64,000 nucleotides of DNA from Nematostella vectensis (GCF_932526225.1 NC_064048.1:6182627-6246626), one strand, 5' to 3'; positions 1 through 12,176 are shown, counted from the stretch's first letter. Numbers and translations are program-made. The notes: generated from the letters alone by a model not told the origin.

Positions 1-91
1 AATACTAAAATTTTGCGAATAATTCGCCGTCAGTATAAATACTCACTTCGAACAACTAATTTCACAGAAAGCCAACTTTTTCTACGTACAG

Positions 92-199
92 TCGAGCGTC
101 ATCCGGGACAGCAACCCGAGCTCCGCCCACCGAGCCACCAGAAACAAGTGGAACAGCGACTCAGCCCAGGCCATCACAGGCGGTGAAGTCAGGCAATAA
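92..199 (+). CDS. Possible last coding exon of a gene entering from the left
   Basis: After an acceptor-like CAG at 89-91, 36 codons stay open to TAA at 197-199. The stretch is GC-richer than its surroundings and is followed by AATAAA at 285-290, as expected for a 3'-terminal exon. The encoded tail is polar (Ser, Arg, Asn, Gln) with no recognisable domain. The rest of the gene would lie left of the window, so neither the phase nor the product can be checked. It could also be a chance opening. Confidence 0.35.
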   Translation, partial: SSVIRDSNPSSAHRATRNKWNSDSAQAITGGEVRQ

Positions 200-284
200 C
201 CCCAAATGTAACTATGGTCTTGTCATCAAACCTTTCCAGGACAGCACAAGGGCGTAGCTAAGCCCTCCCCCCCTTTTCTGGTCC

Positions 285-290
285 AATAAA
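285..290 (+). promoter_or_regulatory. Polyadenylation signal AATAAA
   Basis: A canonical AATAAA lies 86 bp after the stop of the putative terminal exon at 92-199. It supports a plus-strand transcript ending near here. Confidence 0.35.
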
Positions 291-299
291 GCTAAAGCT

Positions 300-919
300 A
301 TTACGTCTTAGTAATTAGTTCTCAATTGAAATTATCCTGGCTACTCTCCTGCAGTTAACACTCGCGTATAAAAAAAACCCCGAGAGTTTAAGAAAATTTA
401 GTATTATAAGCACCCTATAAAAACAATTAAAACAATTAACGGGTCAGTACGCAGCTCTTATAAGCTGCAATTTGATTGGGCAAATGAACAATATCCGCAC
501 CTCGACACAAAGAACGAGAAGAATAGAGACAAAAGAACTCCTTTGTAGGACAAAGATAATAGGAGACAAAGCAGCTGCGTACTTACTCCAATTAACAGCC
601 TGATTTGTCAAAAGGTACCACTATTTATAAGAACCTATCAAGTTTGAACTTTGAATTTCTAGGTTGCTATAAGAGGGTGTATAGGCTTCTATGAGTAGTA
701 CATCTATTACGTGTCCGACTTTTGGAACTAATGATTTAGTGACACAAGAACTTATTTCGGCTTTTGTAAATTTAGCCCATTTTACATAACGAAGGAAAAA
801 AAATATTGCTGAATGAAATAAATTGAAAATTATAAAGAAAAACAGGATTGCATTTAGAATCTACATGATTAAGATATTTTCAATATCTGAGATTTTGAAA
901 CAAGTCTAATGATCCTTAT
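300..919. other. Non-coding interval before the 1209 gene
   Basis: AT-rich sequence with no convincing exon. The missing 5' exon or exons of the 1209-2894 gene may lie here. An open stretch from ATG at 691 ends at a GT in phase 0, but the next known exon needs phase 1, so it was not joined. Confidence 0.5.
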
Positions 920-1193
920 TTCATTTTATTTTATTTTATTTTATTTTATTTTATTTTATTTTATTTTATTTTATTTTATTTTATTTTATTTTATTTTATT
1001 TTATTTTATTTTATTTTATTTTATTTTATTTTATTTTATTTTATTTTATTTTATTTTATTTTATTTTATTTTATTTTATTTTATTTTATTTTATTTTATT
1101 TTATTTTATTTTATTTTATTTTATTTTATTTTATTTTATTTTATTTTATTTTATTTTATTTTATTTTATTTTATTTTATTTTATTTTATTTTA
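920..1193 (+). repeat. (TTTTA)n microsatellite, about 54 units
   Basis: An almost perfect pentanucleotide repeat about 270 bp long. Its plus strand reads as a spurious Phe-Tyr-Phe-Ile-Leu protein. It ends about 15 bp before the splice acceptor at 1207-1208, so it forms an extremely long T-rich tract upstream of an exon. Confidence 0.97.
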
Positions 1194-1208
1194 TATGACA
1201 ATTCTCAG

Positions 1209-2894
1209 GTAAGGACTACGTCGTCAGTATCAAAGTCCCAAGATTCAAGAACGAGTTGGTTACTGCGGATGGCGTCACCACATGGGTAAGCCTCGTCGTC
1301 GTGACGTTGTGGAATAAAATCAAATTTTCAATATTAAGCTAATAAAATTTTTACACACAGATCAAAAACGTCTTTAAAGGGTATCACTGCTTCCAAAGTG
1401 CTACATTCGTAAAATCCAGGTAATTCTAATAAAAGCACAATTAGACACATTAAAAGGAGCTGAAAAATGCATGTAAGTCCATTTGTGGGTCATCATCATC
1501 ACCACCATCATCATCATCGTCCTTGTCATCTTCGTCGTCTTCGCCGTCCTTGTTGGTGTTGCTGTTATTAACGTTTTGAACGAATACGACGGCTTCTTAT
1601 GTCGTTCGAATTCTAATGAATTATAAGCGTGTATTTTAATTTGAGGCGCCTCCCGTTCACAAATAAAAGAGCGTTGACGCTGGAGCTGAAGTTCGCTTGT
1701 ACCGGGAGACATCTAGGAAGACTGGTAAAGGCCGTGGGAGGTGTCAATATCATTGCAAGTAAGAGCATATTTACGTAGACAATTTTACTCTTCCCATGCA
1801 GTCCCAGAATTGTTTTGTTGGTGTGATTTTTTATCTTTGAAAAGTCAAAAGCAAAAAATGCTTCTATGAGATTGGTGCAGTGAAAATTTGATTTCGATTT
1901 TAATCTATGTACTAAAGACTCGTGAGATCATAGACAGAAGGTCAATACCATATTTGGTAGTCTGCTTCAAGCAGCCTAAACTTAAGAATTACATGCTTAA
2001 CTCACTACTTAACTCCCAAGAATATTTTTCATCATCATTTTCATTAAGTGGGAACAATATTTATTTTTCTTATTTTTAGTATCTTGTGACACGTCAATTG
2101 TGACTATCCTTTCAAACATTTTAGAGTGCCATCAGACGGGATTGTGTTTAAAGACTATGGAGAACATCTCGACTTGTCAAATCCCTATCTGTACGGTGCC
2201 ATGTTACTTTATCCCCATGACTTATACGGCGGTTTACCAGCCTGTTTTACAACATCCTCTTCTAAAATGGCAAAGACGTTATAGGGGATCTAGCCTTTAT
2301 ACGGGATTGCAGCATTATTGGGGATCACAACCTCTTACGGCTTATGGGAATATGCGACATACGGGACCTCAAGGCTATATACCGTATGGCCACAATACCG
2401 GATTTCAACATACGGGAGCTCAAGGATATTACCCTTATGGCCAAAATACGGGACTGCGTCATCCGGGACCTCAAGGCCATTTACCGTATAGCCCCATTGC
2501 GGGATTGCGACATACGGGACCTCAAGGTCATGCCAAGTATGGCCACAATACGGGATTACGATATACAGGAATTCAAGGTTATATACCGTATAGCCATACA
2601 GGATTGCAACATACGGGACATCAAGCTGTCACATCGTTAGGCCATCAGAAGAAATACCTGACATACCTGACATATCACCCAGTAACATATCGCGTGACAT
2701 ATGATAGTCTGAATATACCGCTTAAGTTTAATGACATGAACAATAACCCTGCTTACGGGATTTCTCAACCGTATACTCGACATTTGCCTCAAGCAGTAAG
2801 CTCCAAACAGTACTCGCCAGGGAAAGCAATCAAGCCTAAACAAGCCGTTAAAAAACATTATATTTACAGAAACAAGCACCGAAGCATTTACTGA
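1209..2894 (+). CDS. Four-exon gene of unknown function with a Gly/Tyr/His-rich repeat tail (5' partial)
   Basis: Exons read 1209-1285, 1361-1419, 1670-1758 and 2125-2894, all with GT-AG borders and matching phases (1/0, 0/2, 2/1). The start exon was not found. The first three exons encode a compact mixed alpha/beta-looking segment that I do not recognise. The last exon in this frame has a Cys-containing segment, then about five degenerate 17-residue repeats (consensus near NTGLRHTGPQGYIPYGH, about 2344-2620), and a basic Lys/Tyr tail. The last acceptor is a tandem AGAG: using the second AG (exon from 2127) changes frame and gives a different tail, which begins MPSDGIVFKDYGEHL and stops at 2282-2284. 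That tail looks more like an ordinary folded protein, so the long repeat reading may be secondary. No function is assigned. Confidence 0.5.
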
Positions 2895-4329
2895 GAAGTT
2901 ATTTGAGGCATCTAGATCACCATATTGTGCGCCATGTTTTCTTCTCAACAATTTTCAAAAATTTCATGATGGTTTCCAATCTCTTTTTTTTAATGAATTC
3001 AGATTTACAACCATTGGAATCTTCCCTGGCATCCTTATTTTACTTCAGTTTTAAGCATTTCGAGGGAAAAGAACGGTGCGATTCCACACTTCTACACTTT
3101 CCTACCCAAAGAGATTTGAAACACATTTTTTTAGAATGTTGTCCTTAAGACACTGCCGTCGAGCACATCCATATTGTGACGACTTTTGAGTCCGGTTGTA
3201 ATTGGATAGGATGATCCATTTGTGTGGTACCCCCTAAAGGGTAGCAGAATCAAAAGAATCATTAAACAGCCCCCCCCCCTAAGAGATAGCAGATGGTATA
3301 ATTTTATACCCTGAAAGATAGGATAATCACCTCCCTACACTCACATCTTTTATTGGGAGTATCCCAACCCCCCCCCCCCCCCCCTGTCTCGGCTTCATTC
3401 TCTGCCTCCGCCTTTTCCCTAATGAAAAACCAGGTTAAGGGTATGAGAAGATAAATCGGAGTGAAAGCGGGCAAACTCACATATCACCTCACACAAATCA
3501 TTTTTAAATATACACCCAAGTTTATTACATTTTTCTCCATACAAACAATGGACCTTTATACCCTTTGAACATCGCTATTTTCCTTTTATTCCTCTTATTT
3601 CTTTTTTGCACGTACTATGATCAATATACTATTGTGACGACGTTCTCTTTTTTGTCAACAGTTATGTGTGAATTTGTTTCCTATTAATTCCTTGGCCACG
3701 TTTACAAACTACATAACAACGGTTTCGTATTTTCACAAAGTAAAGTATTTGTAAATGCTGCCAAAAAGTATTCAATTTGATATCTATCCTTCCCCTAAGT
3801 CTTTGAAGTATCTCAATCTCCTGATCCTTTTCTAACCGAATTCCCTTGTATTTATCAATAAATATATCGTATATGTACATCAGCAATAGAGAGCTATTCG
3901 ACAAGGTTAATCTGGAAAGTTGAATTCAGCGTCAGGTTCGAGACGACTGGGTAAGTCATAACATGACACAACAGAACAAGTCAAAATGACAATAATGTTG
4001 CTTATATAGTGGTTGACACCACCACAAATGATCCTATCATAGGCAACATCATCATAACCAAAACCCACAACCACATGACTGTCACGATGATCAAGGCTTC
4101 ATGGGTATCATCATCATAAATGTCAATCAACATCGGTGTCATCATAATGATAGACGTCAATCAGGATGATTGACATTATCCTGATTGACGTTCATCACAA
4201 TGATAAATGCCATCGTGATTACTGTTCATTACAGAATCAAAGGTCATTGCTACGATGCCACATCATCATGAACGTCCATCACCATGACAACATCAGAGAT
4301 CTTCAGGCGACGTATAATTGAGGGGAGTC
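2895..4329. other. Intergenic, low complexity
   Basis: No gene is seen. It contains poly-C tracts near 3272 and 3369-3384 and an ATCATCATG-rich low-complexity block at about 4015-4290. Confidence 0.6.
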
Positions 4330-7300
4330 TTAGACTTGTGAGCGCTTGAGGACGGCTTCCTCAATGGTGTCCTGGTTCTGAACGTTGCGTCGTGGCTCTT
4401 TCTTTATGGGGAGGAAGTCGTCGCTTGATGCGATGGCGGCCTTGGAAGGAGCAGCGTCGCTGTCACTCAAAGGTTCCGTGATGTCAAATGTCTTCTTCTT
4501 GGCCGCCGGGGCTAGCAATAATAAAGGGTAAATGAAATGCGGTGGTAATACGAGGTAAACGGAAAGTGTTGGCAAATTATAGAGGAACTAAATCTACCCG
4601 ACCCTGCTTGTGTAAACGTTTACCAGGTGTTTTTCGCTATTCACCTAGTCACTTCGCCATCTTGTTTTGATGTGTCCGCGCGCGTGGAGAGGGAATGAAC
4701 CGAACAAGATGGCGGCCACGACTTGGCGCATAGCGAAAAAAACCTGGCTATACGCCTGCAAGCAGGCTAAAACTATCCGTGGTAAGATATGAGTCGTATC
4801 TATGCTGCTTGAGACGGCTTTCCTTTGCCTTCGAATCGACCAAGTTGAATCTGCGCTCTCGTAATTCCGCACTCCAGCAGTAACGAAAATTCTTAGCATG
4901 CTGAGTTTATTTACTTTCGTAATATTTAAGTTTTCTTTTACCTGCAGACAGGAGACCGCATTCCTGAGCGAGCTGAAAGATCTCGGCTTTGTTGAGTGCG
5001 TAGTTGTAAATTCTGAAGTCATCGACGAATCCCTTCAGAGGTCTGTTTGCCTTATGGTCGCCTATACCTGCGCGCGTAAGCCAGTCACGTGACAGGAGTC
5101 CAGAGCCAGTGGTCATGTTTCTGAGAAGTCCGTTGATGTAGACCTTGGCTTTGCCAGTAGCGGAGTCGTATGTACCAGCGATGTGGGTCCACTTATCTGA
5201 AAAGGGAGATTGTAAGAGTTTGGAAATGCTTTTACTTTACGTTTTACTTCGAGCTTTTAAGAAACTTCTTACAACCTGATTCTGTCAGTCAACTTTTTCT
5301 ACCACTGCCATTGAGTGCTTACCGATGGAATAAATCGATTATTTTGGTTTAAGAAAGTCATATTGTAGTGTTCGATTATTGATTTTTCAAGGTGGTTTTT
5401 AAGAACACTAGAAATCCAAGTAATCAGGAAGTAAATTGTACCTTTTACTATAAATCCTTAATATTAAACGGTTTAACATACACCGTTAGTTTGATTACAA
5501 TGATAATAAGGTACCTGTTAAGTTAAACAGGCAATAAAAATTAATACAAAAGTGTTAAAAATGTTAATACACTAACGGTAGCCCCCTTTATGGTAATATC
5601 ATAATGCTAACCCCTTATATAGCAATTCCATAAAGGAAACCCCTTATATGGAATGCCATAGTGTTAACTCCTTATATGGGAATGCTAGTACCAGTCCTTA
5701 CCGGCCTTGACCTGCTCTCCCTCTGCGTTACACGAGAAGATCGTCTGCTGAGTCTCGTTCCGGTGAAACCACCTGACGGCGCCATTGTTCACCTCAAAGT
5801 GGAACTGCCCGCACTGGTGACTGATACCAATCGTGTCAAAGATGGAGTGGCTCCCCTCCACCTCCTTCAGTTTCACCCACGCAGCGATGGTGGCGGCTAC
5901 ATAGGGCTTGCCCTAGCAACAGAAATACACCTAAGCAACGGATGCTACGATACAATAATAATAATAATTTGTTAATTTATAGCGCCTTGTTCTTATAATA
6001 GAAATTGCTAATATTGAGACATATCAATCAATGACTGACGCGTTTTTATGATGGTCTAAAAGAGCCTAGGGCTAGCGCTCGGGAAACCTGTGATGATCTA
6101 AAACGTGAGGGTCTGAGCCGAGTTTTCAAAATTTTGGTTTGGAAAATCGTAGTGAAAACTTTCTGCAAGTTTACGTAAAAAATCTCAGCTCAAACTGTTC
6201 TAGGTCTAAAGAAAAAAATAAAGAAATGATTGAAGCGGGCTCGCAAATATGGTATGTAATCGACCTCGATAACCTGACCACTCACCTGGAAGGTATCGCC
6301 GTGGAATAAGATATCCCCACAGTACGTATAGGCAGCATTGCCACATTTGCCCTCATTAAAGTGAACGAGAATAGAACCCCCAACAAGATATCCATTGTTG
6401 GCATATCCAGAAGAGTCCTCGACAACGGTGCCTTTTGTACTTGTGAAGTCGAGCTTGCATACCAGTCTCTCTACAAATTAAATCCGGTTTAAACTTTCAT
6501 GTTTTCAGTAGCAAGCAATGGCTGTCGTTTTTCTAAATTGAAAAAAGCATGTATGGAAGCTGCGAGGGAAACATATGACTATCTAAACCGTTAGGGTCTG
6601 GGTCGAGTTTTCAAAATGATGGTCATACGTATTCCTGCAAGTTCACGTTGAATCTCTCGACATGCATTGTTCTAAGGTAGGTTAAAGAAGCGACAAGATT
6701 GCGATTGAAGCGAACTGCCAAATATGGTGTGTTCTAATAAGGAATTGGCCGAGCGAGCATAAAAAAGAAAGTTTTAAGGAAGGTCGATAATCCCTTTTTT
6801 TGTCACTTAAGTGAGCCACAGGAAGCTCAAATATTAGAGAACTCGACAGAGCTGAAAACGGGGCACCTGTGAAGGTGGCTAAAGCGAACCTGGTAACGAA
6901 TCCTGCTCAGTTCTGCTTTTAAAGGCATATTGATGATTATTTGAATAGAATCAAAAAGACCCAAACTCTCGTGATCTCGTACCAAAAAACTGGATTTCGA
7001 CTCTGCCAAATTTTCGTCTTTGATAAGACTTCTTCAGGGCAGACTTTAGTCGAATTCCAGTTTTTGGTGTATTGTTTTGATGATTATTTGAATACAAATA
7101 CACTCGTTTAAGAGCATTGTGTTCTCAGGGTAAACTGTCCACTTACTGTCTGGAGGAAGGCCTTTATCACTTGCATCTGCAACGGCTGTGGGAACTCCTG
7201 GCAGAGCTTGAGCTGAGAAGTGACATAACGTTGATGTTAATAAGTTAATAAACAAAGACTCGGGCAAACCGCGCGACAATGTTTAGTTCAGGGCACTATA

Positions 7301-9001
7301 CATAGACTTAAACTTAAAAAAAAAGGAAACCAAAAAAATTGCTTAAATCAAGAAACTGTGTGAAAATGATGACAAAAGTTAGGAATACAATTCAATGCTT
7401 GTATCGCACGAATAGAGGACTTGCGCTAAAAGATCACGAGACTTGAGTGGCAAACTAGCGCTCAGGCTTTTAGCGGCAAAAAGCTTCAAAACAAAGGCAT
7501 CTTAAACAACTTGCGCTAAAAGCCAGACTTTTTTTCAGTAAGGGTTACATTTAAAGATTTTATATTTTCATCTTCCTCTGAGGTATGACGAACGCAGTCA
7601 TTTCTGTGATTTTTTTGTTTTGAATTTGTCACCTAGAAAGGTCACTTGCGTATGTCCCCTATTCGGATGCATACCGTGACTCTTGAACTTTAATTTTAAA
7701 GAAGGCAAAGTAAGCAATTTTATCTATTTTCACAATTCTGAAATCATGATATACTTTCAAAAAAGGTGGTGTGGTATTACTGTACTTAGGGCTCATTTTC
7801 TGTCACAACTCCTGCCTTTTATTTATAAGATCGATAAACCACTGCAAAACCACGTGACTATTTATTGAGCCAATCCCGTTTGTTTCAATTTTAAGCAGGG
7901 AATTGCAGGTTGAGGATTTGTAGCGTTTCATCAACATGCGTCTACCAGTAAAACTATATACGATGACATAAAATATAATCGCCCTTTCACTTCTAAGTAA
8001 TGGGGGTTCGTACAAAAATACAAGAAAATCTGAAGTTTGATTTAGCACGAGATTACACGCATCATTTCCAACTGAGTGAGCTTTGTATGTCATATCAAAA
8101 CAGGCACCAGTAAATGTCACTGATCCAAAGGTTCGCGAGTGATGCAACGTTAAAACTTCAGACTATCTGCGTTCTTTTATAGTATTTCATTGTTTGGAGT
8201 TATTGGATTTATTTCATCGGTGGCTTTATTTAAATATTCGAATTCATATTTTGGGAAACGCGCGCACAACCAGCAGTTTTCAGTAAAGTTCGCCAAGTCG
8301 ATGCAATGATTTTGTCCAAAGATTATAATTATGCTGATGTAGAGAGTGCCCTGCGTGCTATCTAAGCTATATAGGCAAGATAGAATAGAATTGTTGTCGT
8401 TACCACTTTATTTTACGAGTGAGATCCTCTTTGCTGTGAGTGCAACCTTGAACAGGTTTACTGGTGCTCACAACAAGTAAGGCGTTCGAGATCTCAAATC
8501 TCAACAAGAATAACGCTTCAAAATCAGCGCGCGTTCATTTTGGTCTGTTAAGTTCTGTTCACACGTGCAAAGGCGTAGAAGTAAGCGGAGATGTTCGATG
8601 CTTACTCTGCCCGTGTAATCAGGAGAAGAAAGCGGAGAAGGAAGCAAAGAAGTAACGTGACGCTCCTTCATCTTCCTTCTACGCTTTAGTCCCCTTCGCG
8701 TTAAATTACACGCGCTCGTAAAAAGATAGTAATTTTCGAATAAGCCCTCTGGAGGGACGGCTTGCAGGCTGTGTTTTTTCTTTGTTGTTTTCTTTCCGTA
8801 ATCTCGCACTTTTATCTCGTCTTTAAGGCCCTTGAGTCAATAGAAATTTACCTAGTAAATAGAAATTTCCCAAAGAATATTTATGCATTACATTTTACAC
8901 AAATAATTCTTGACCCCTCGTTATATGGGAGTGAGCAGAATTCATAGTGACAATATCTTACCTGTGAGGCACAACCCTAGTACATAAATTAGCCCTTTCA
9001 T
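4330..9001 (-). CDS. Secreted LamG/concanavalin A-like domain protein, six exons
   Basis: Six coding exons on the minus strand join in perfect phase: 9001-8962, 7206-7147, 6470-6286, 5912-5702, 5196-4942 and 4511-4330 (933 nt, 310 aa). Exon 1 is a signal-peptide exon beginning MKGLIYVLGLCLT. Exons 3 to 5 form a jelly-roll LamG-like (pentraxin/concanavalin A superfamily) domain: VVEDSSGYANNGYLVGG, CGNAAYTYCGD, IAAWVKLKE, WTHIAGTYDSATGKAKVYING and GFVDDFRIYNYAL, which is the usual closing beta-strand motif of this fold. The last exon adds a charged, Ser/Ala-rich, probably disordered tail that ends SQV. Proteins of this kind are extracellular and bind carbohydrate or matrix; the ligand cannot be inferred. 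UTR exons were not located. Confidence 0.82.
5455..5695. repeat. Degenerate short repeats in an intron
   Basis: Several imperfect copies of a roughly 35 bp unit containing CCCCTTATATGG and AATGCCATA lie in the intron between LamG-gene exons 4 and 5. Their function is unknown. Confidence 0.5.
6025..6260. repeat. Interspersed repeat, copy 1 (intronic)
   Basis: A segment with AGAGCCTAGGGC, GGGAAACCTGTGATGATCTA and GAGTTTTCAAAAT recurs at about 6510-6740 and, more diverged, at 46940-47110. It is a dispersed repeat inside introns of the LamG-like gene. No coding content is seen. Confidence 0.55.
6510..6740. repeat. Interspersed repeat, copy 2 (intronic)
   Basis: Shares GGGAAACATATGACTATCTA, GGGTCTGGGTCGAGTTTTCA and the AAGCG..CAAATATGGT tail with the copy at 6025-6260. 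It lies in the intron between exons 2 and 3 of the LamG-like gene. Confidence 0.5.
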
Positions 9002-11090
9002 CTTTACTAGAAATAGAAAACAAACCATAATCAAACATTGAGGAGAAAGTTGAACAACATTGACTTCGACTACTGTACTAGCAGTGGTATCTAATATAAA
9101 CAAATCGAATTTGTATTTTTTAAAGAATCTAGTCAATTAGAGAAAATATAAGATAACATATACATACTAAATCATGGTTTTACATTAGATCTTTAACGAA
9201 CATTTTTCTTCTTTTTATATTGCATATATGACATTTATTTGATCGTTGGCTAAACTGTTTGGCGAATAAAGTGCATTTGTCGTTTTTTTTTTCTTTTTTT
9301 AAAATAGACATTTTTTATCTGATTGAATAAAATAATTTGAAAATTGCAATGTCCAAATTAATTTCAACAGTCTTAATATTACAGCGACAAGAGCGATTAG
9401 GTCGTTGCGCGGTCACAATGTCAAACCTTTGCGATGAAACCACGTATCCACCCAAAGTAGCCTTCAAACGATTGTGAAAAAGGTATGACTTAAAAACGCA
9501 ACGTTAAGATAATAAGATATTTAAAATTGCTAAAAAAAATCAAGTTGGTTGGACTTACCAAGCGAAGGCTATAGAAGATGTTGTTTTTCGTGTTCAGAAC
9601 TGATCTTGAAATCTTATTTCATGGAGCCACATTCCAAAGCTATGACAGGTCGCTACGGTCAGCGGATCTGATCAATTTTTTACCACCAACATGGCGACGT
9701 GGTTTTGGCCTTTGGGGCCACGAAAGTAGGTCGAAACGCGTCCATTTATTTTATTTTCATTTTTTTATCGTTAGATATATATTCAGGGAAACCACTCAAA
9801 GTATATCTTATCATTTTTTTATCAATTTTGTTTTGCGTTATTCCTTTTAATTCACAGTCTAGAATTTCCAAAAGCGGTCACATGAAGATTTGTTTGTCTT
9901 GTGAAACGGTTGATCGATTTGATCTTATAGAAACAAAGTTTTCCAAGTAAGAGGATTTCAACTGCCACGACTTCCCCCTGCGGCCAAGCTATCACCACAC
10001 GGCACGGAAGTAAAATATAAACACTTAACTTTTGTCTCATCACTTCCCCCTGAAGTGCTGCAATTTTTGAAGAAAAGTAAGCCAGTGAGCAATGAATTGG
10101 TGATCATTAAACATTCAAACGCTTCAGTGGATCTCCATGTTTTGTGTTGTACCGTATCACTCAATGATCAGTTTTCAGCCCTTTGCTAACTGTTGACTTT
10201 TTGTTACAAAAACACACCACATTGCAAGCACTGAGCCCGTTAAAAAAAGCGGCTAGCCAGTGCAAACATGATATAAAATCAAATAAGAAAAAAATAATAA
10301 TTAATGTATTCTCTTGTCGCCTTTAACGAAAAGAAAAGAAACGTGCACTCATAGGATGCTATACTTTATACTTCAACCTGTTGAAAAGTTTCAGTATTGA
10401 AAGGATGTAATTTCAGTTGCGTAATTTTATACTGGACTTCATCATAATTCGAAGTCAATAACTCTTGGCTAAACGATACTGGGGTGGATTATTAATCTTT
10501 ACGTGCTTGGACAAGGGCCCCCAAATGGTCTTAGGCGACGGAGCACTTGCGAGCTTGCGAGCACCCCGTTTTTTATGCGAGCATTTTTAGGCGGAAAAAA
10601 TTTCGCCAGCATGCGAGCATTAGCCGAAAACTGCGAGCACATCGAAATTTCGGGGGACCATTAGGGGGCCATCGGACACGTCCGAGGAAACTAAGCGCGT
10701 ACCGAGGATTGGCTTAGGGGGGAAGGACGATACTACACACAAGACCATATCTACCTCCCCATGAAAGAAAGTGCTCATACTGCTGTCTAATGTAACACGG
10801 ACGGTATTTTATATTTAAGTGCCCTTATGCAGATATAAGGGAGGAGAAAATATAAGAAATATTTGCTTCTGTTTTCCAGTAAATTTGCGAATATAATTTT
10901 TTTTGCGGCTTTTTTTTTCGTTCAAAAACAATGATTAGGATTAACATAGCCTGCTTGCAGGCGGTACTCGGTGTTATCATAGCGGAAAACCCTCTCCGTT
11001 CGATGATCGGGCGCCATATTGTATTCTAAGCCGCATGGTTCCTGGGGGCGAGCTGAACCGTTCTTATTTTGGAACATTTTATTATATTCC
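9002..11090. other. Intergenic region without a recognisable gene
   Basis: AT-rich. It would hold the promoter and 5' UTR of the LamG-like gene (transcribed leftward from here). A block at 10535-10640 repeats TGCGAGCA several times. No protein family is recognised. Confidence 0.5.
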
Positions 11091-11092
11091 TA

Positions 11093-11362
11093 CTGTCGAA
11101 TCCGTTGTATCGCGACGCCGCATTTTCGAAACATCGATTTGTTTTTGTCTTTTGGGATTTTCTGATCCGCCAGTCAAATTATTCTAAGCCAATCAGATTC
11201 TTGCCATCTCTCGCCTAGTGCAGTTGCCTGGGTTTCTGTCGCGACACTGTCTGGTTTTCGTCCAGAGGATAGCCAGGGAAGTGCACAAAGCGAGATTCTG
11301 ATTGGCTCAGAATGGTTTTACTGACGGAACAGAAAACCAATACAATACAACGGATTCGACAG
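11093..11362. mobile_element. MITE with CTGTCGAATCCGTTGTAT terminal inverted repeats
   Basis: Left end CTGTCGAATCCGTTGTAT is mirrored by ATACAACGGATTCGACAG at the right end, about 270 bp apart. TA lies on both sides (11091-11092 and 11363-11364). A TA duplication points to the Tc1/mariner superfamily. There is no coding capacity. Confidence 0.75.
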
Positions 11363-11730
11363 TAACGATGTTCTTAAATTTTATCGTATATAAAAATATA
11401 ATATAAGAAAGAGAATTCACACATGTGATCAATAGCTAATAAGGTTGTTATTATAAGCACAATCTGATTCTGCGTTTTAAAACGCATCAGGACTAAAAAG
11501 CAATATTTTTCTGCTATCTGGGCCTCGGCATATCCTTAGCATGTTCTTAAAATCTTGGTGAAATCTCAGGCTGGACGTTCATAAAAAGGGTTCTTATATT
11601 ATAAAAAAAAAAGAGTGTACCATAGTATAAAGCATCTTTTGATTCCTCGATTTAATTCTTTCTCGGCATAAATGATCAATTTCATGTGATTCTGAAAAAG
11701 AAATCTTAAACTGCCAGCATAAAAGAACGG

Positions 11731-11739
11731 GATCCACGA
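11731..11739. repeat. Left 9-bp target duplication GATCCACGA of the host MITE
   Basis: GATCCACGA directly precedes the MITE end GACATGACGG and recurs exactly at 26636-26644 after CCGTCATGTC, 14.9 kb away. Confidence 0.9.
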
Positions 11740-11925
11740 GACATGACGGAAAAACCTGGAAAATGCGCAATTCGAGATAGAGAAAGAAGACACAATTTCT
11801 TACAATTGCCATGAGTTCCTTGTATTCCGAACTGATTTTCATAACACAAATAACGTGAGGCCGTGATGCATAAGGAAGACTTTGGCTTATTAAGATATTT
11901 TTTTCCTTGATCATCCTTGCGCTAT

Positions 11926-11930
11926 GTATG
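11926..11930. repeat. Left target duplication GTATG of the viral element
   Basis: GTATG precedes the element and recurs at 26444-26448 after it. The uninterrupted MITE copy near 39560 has a single GTATG. The sixth base differs between the two sides, so the duplication is 5 bp, or 6 bp with one mutation. Confidence 0.75.
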
Positions 11931-12082
11931 TATGGGGGGGACTGGGGGGGGGGGTTTCATAGAAACGGGTGGGAGGCGCGGATCGCCCCTCCGGGCTTCC
12001 GAGCCCCGTCTTAGGCTTGGGAGGCGCGAATCCCCCCTCCGACCCCCCAGCCCCGTTCCAGGATGGGGACTTTCAGTGACAC

Positions 12083-12176
12083 CGAAACGCGTTTCGCGTA
12101 GATTAATAATTGCCGGTTATTAATCTACGTCGGGACAACTTCGCGTAGATGAGTAAATCTACGCAAGACACACTCC
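12083..12176. promoter_or_regulatory. Palindrome cluster in the TIR: possible origin or integrase/replicase site
   Basis: Three symmetric units lie in a row: CGAAACGCGTTTCG (12083-12096, perfect); GTAGATTAATAA..TTATTAATCTAC (12098-12128, 7-bp loop); and GCGTAGAT..ATCTACGC (12143-12164). A further CGCGTAGAT follows at about 12177. The same array is present in the right TIR (about 26186-26298). Position and symmetry suggest terminal recognition or replication. The function is inferred. Confidence 0.6.

Noticed and set aside
909..1289. 126-codon frame made of Phe-Tyr-Phe-Ile-Leu repeats
   Set aside because: It is translation of the (TTTTA)n microsatellite running into an exon in the wrong frame.
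8501..8809. 102-codon leftward frame near the LamG-like gene
   Set aside because: It lies in the intron after the signal-peptide exon; basic low-complexity content and no splice logic.
11917..12123. 68-codon frame at the left end of the element
   Set aside because: It is G-rich TIR sequence read by chance; the other TIR does not keep the frame.
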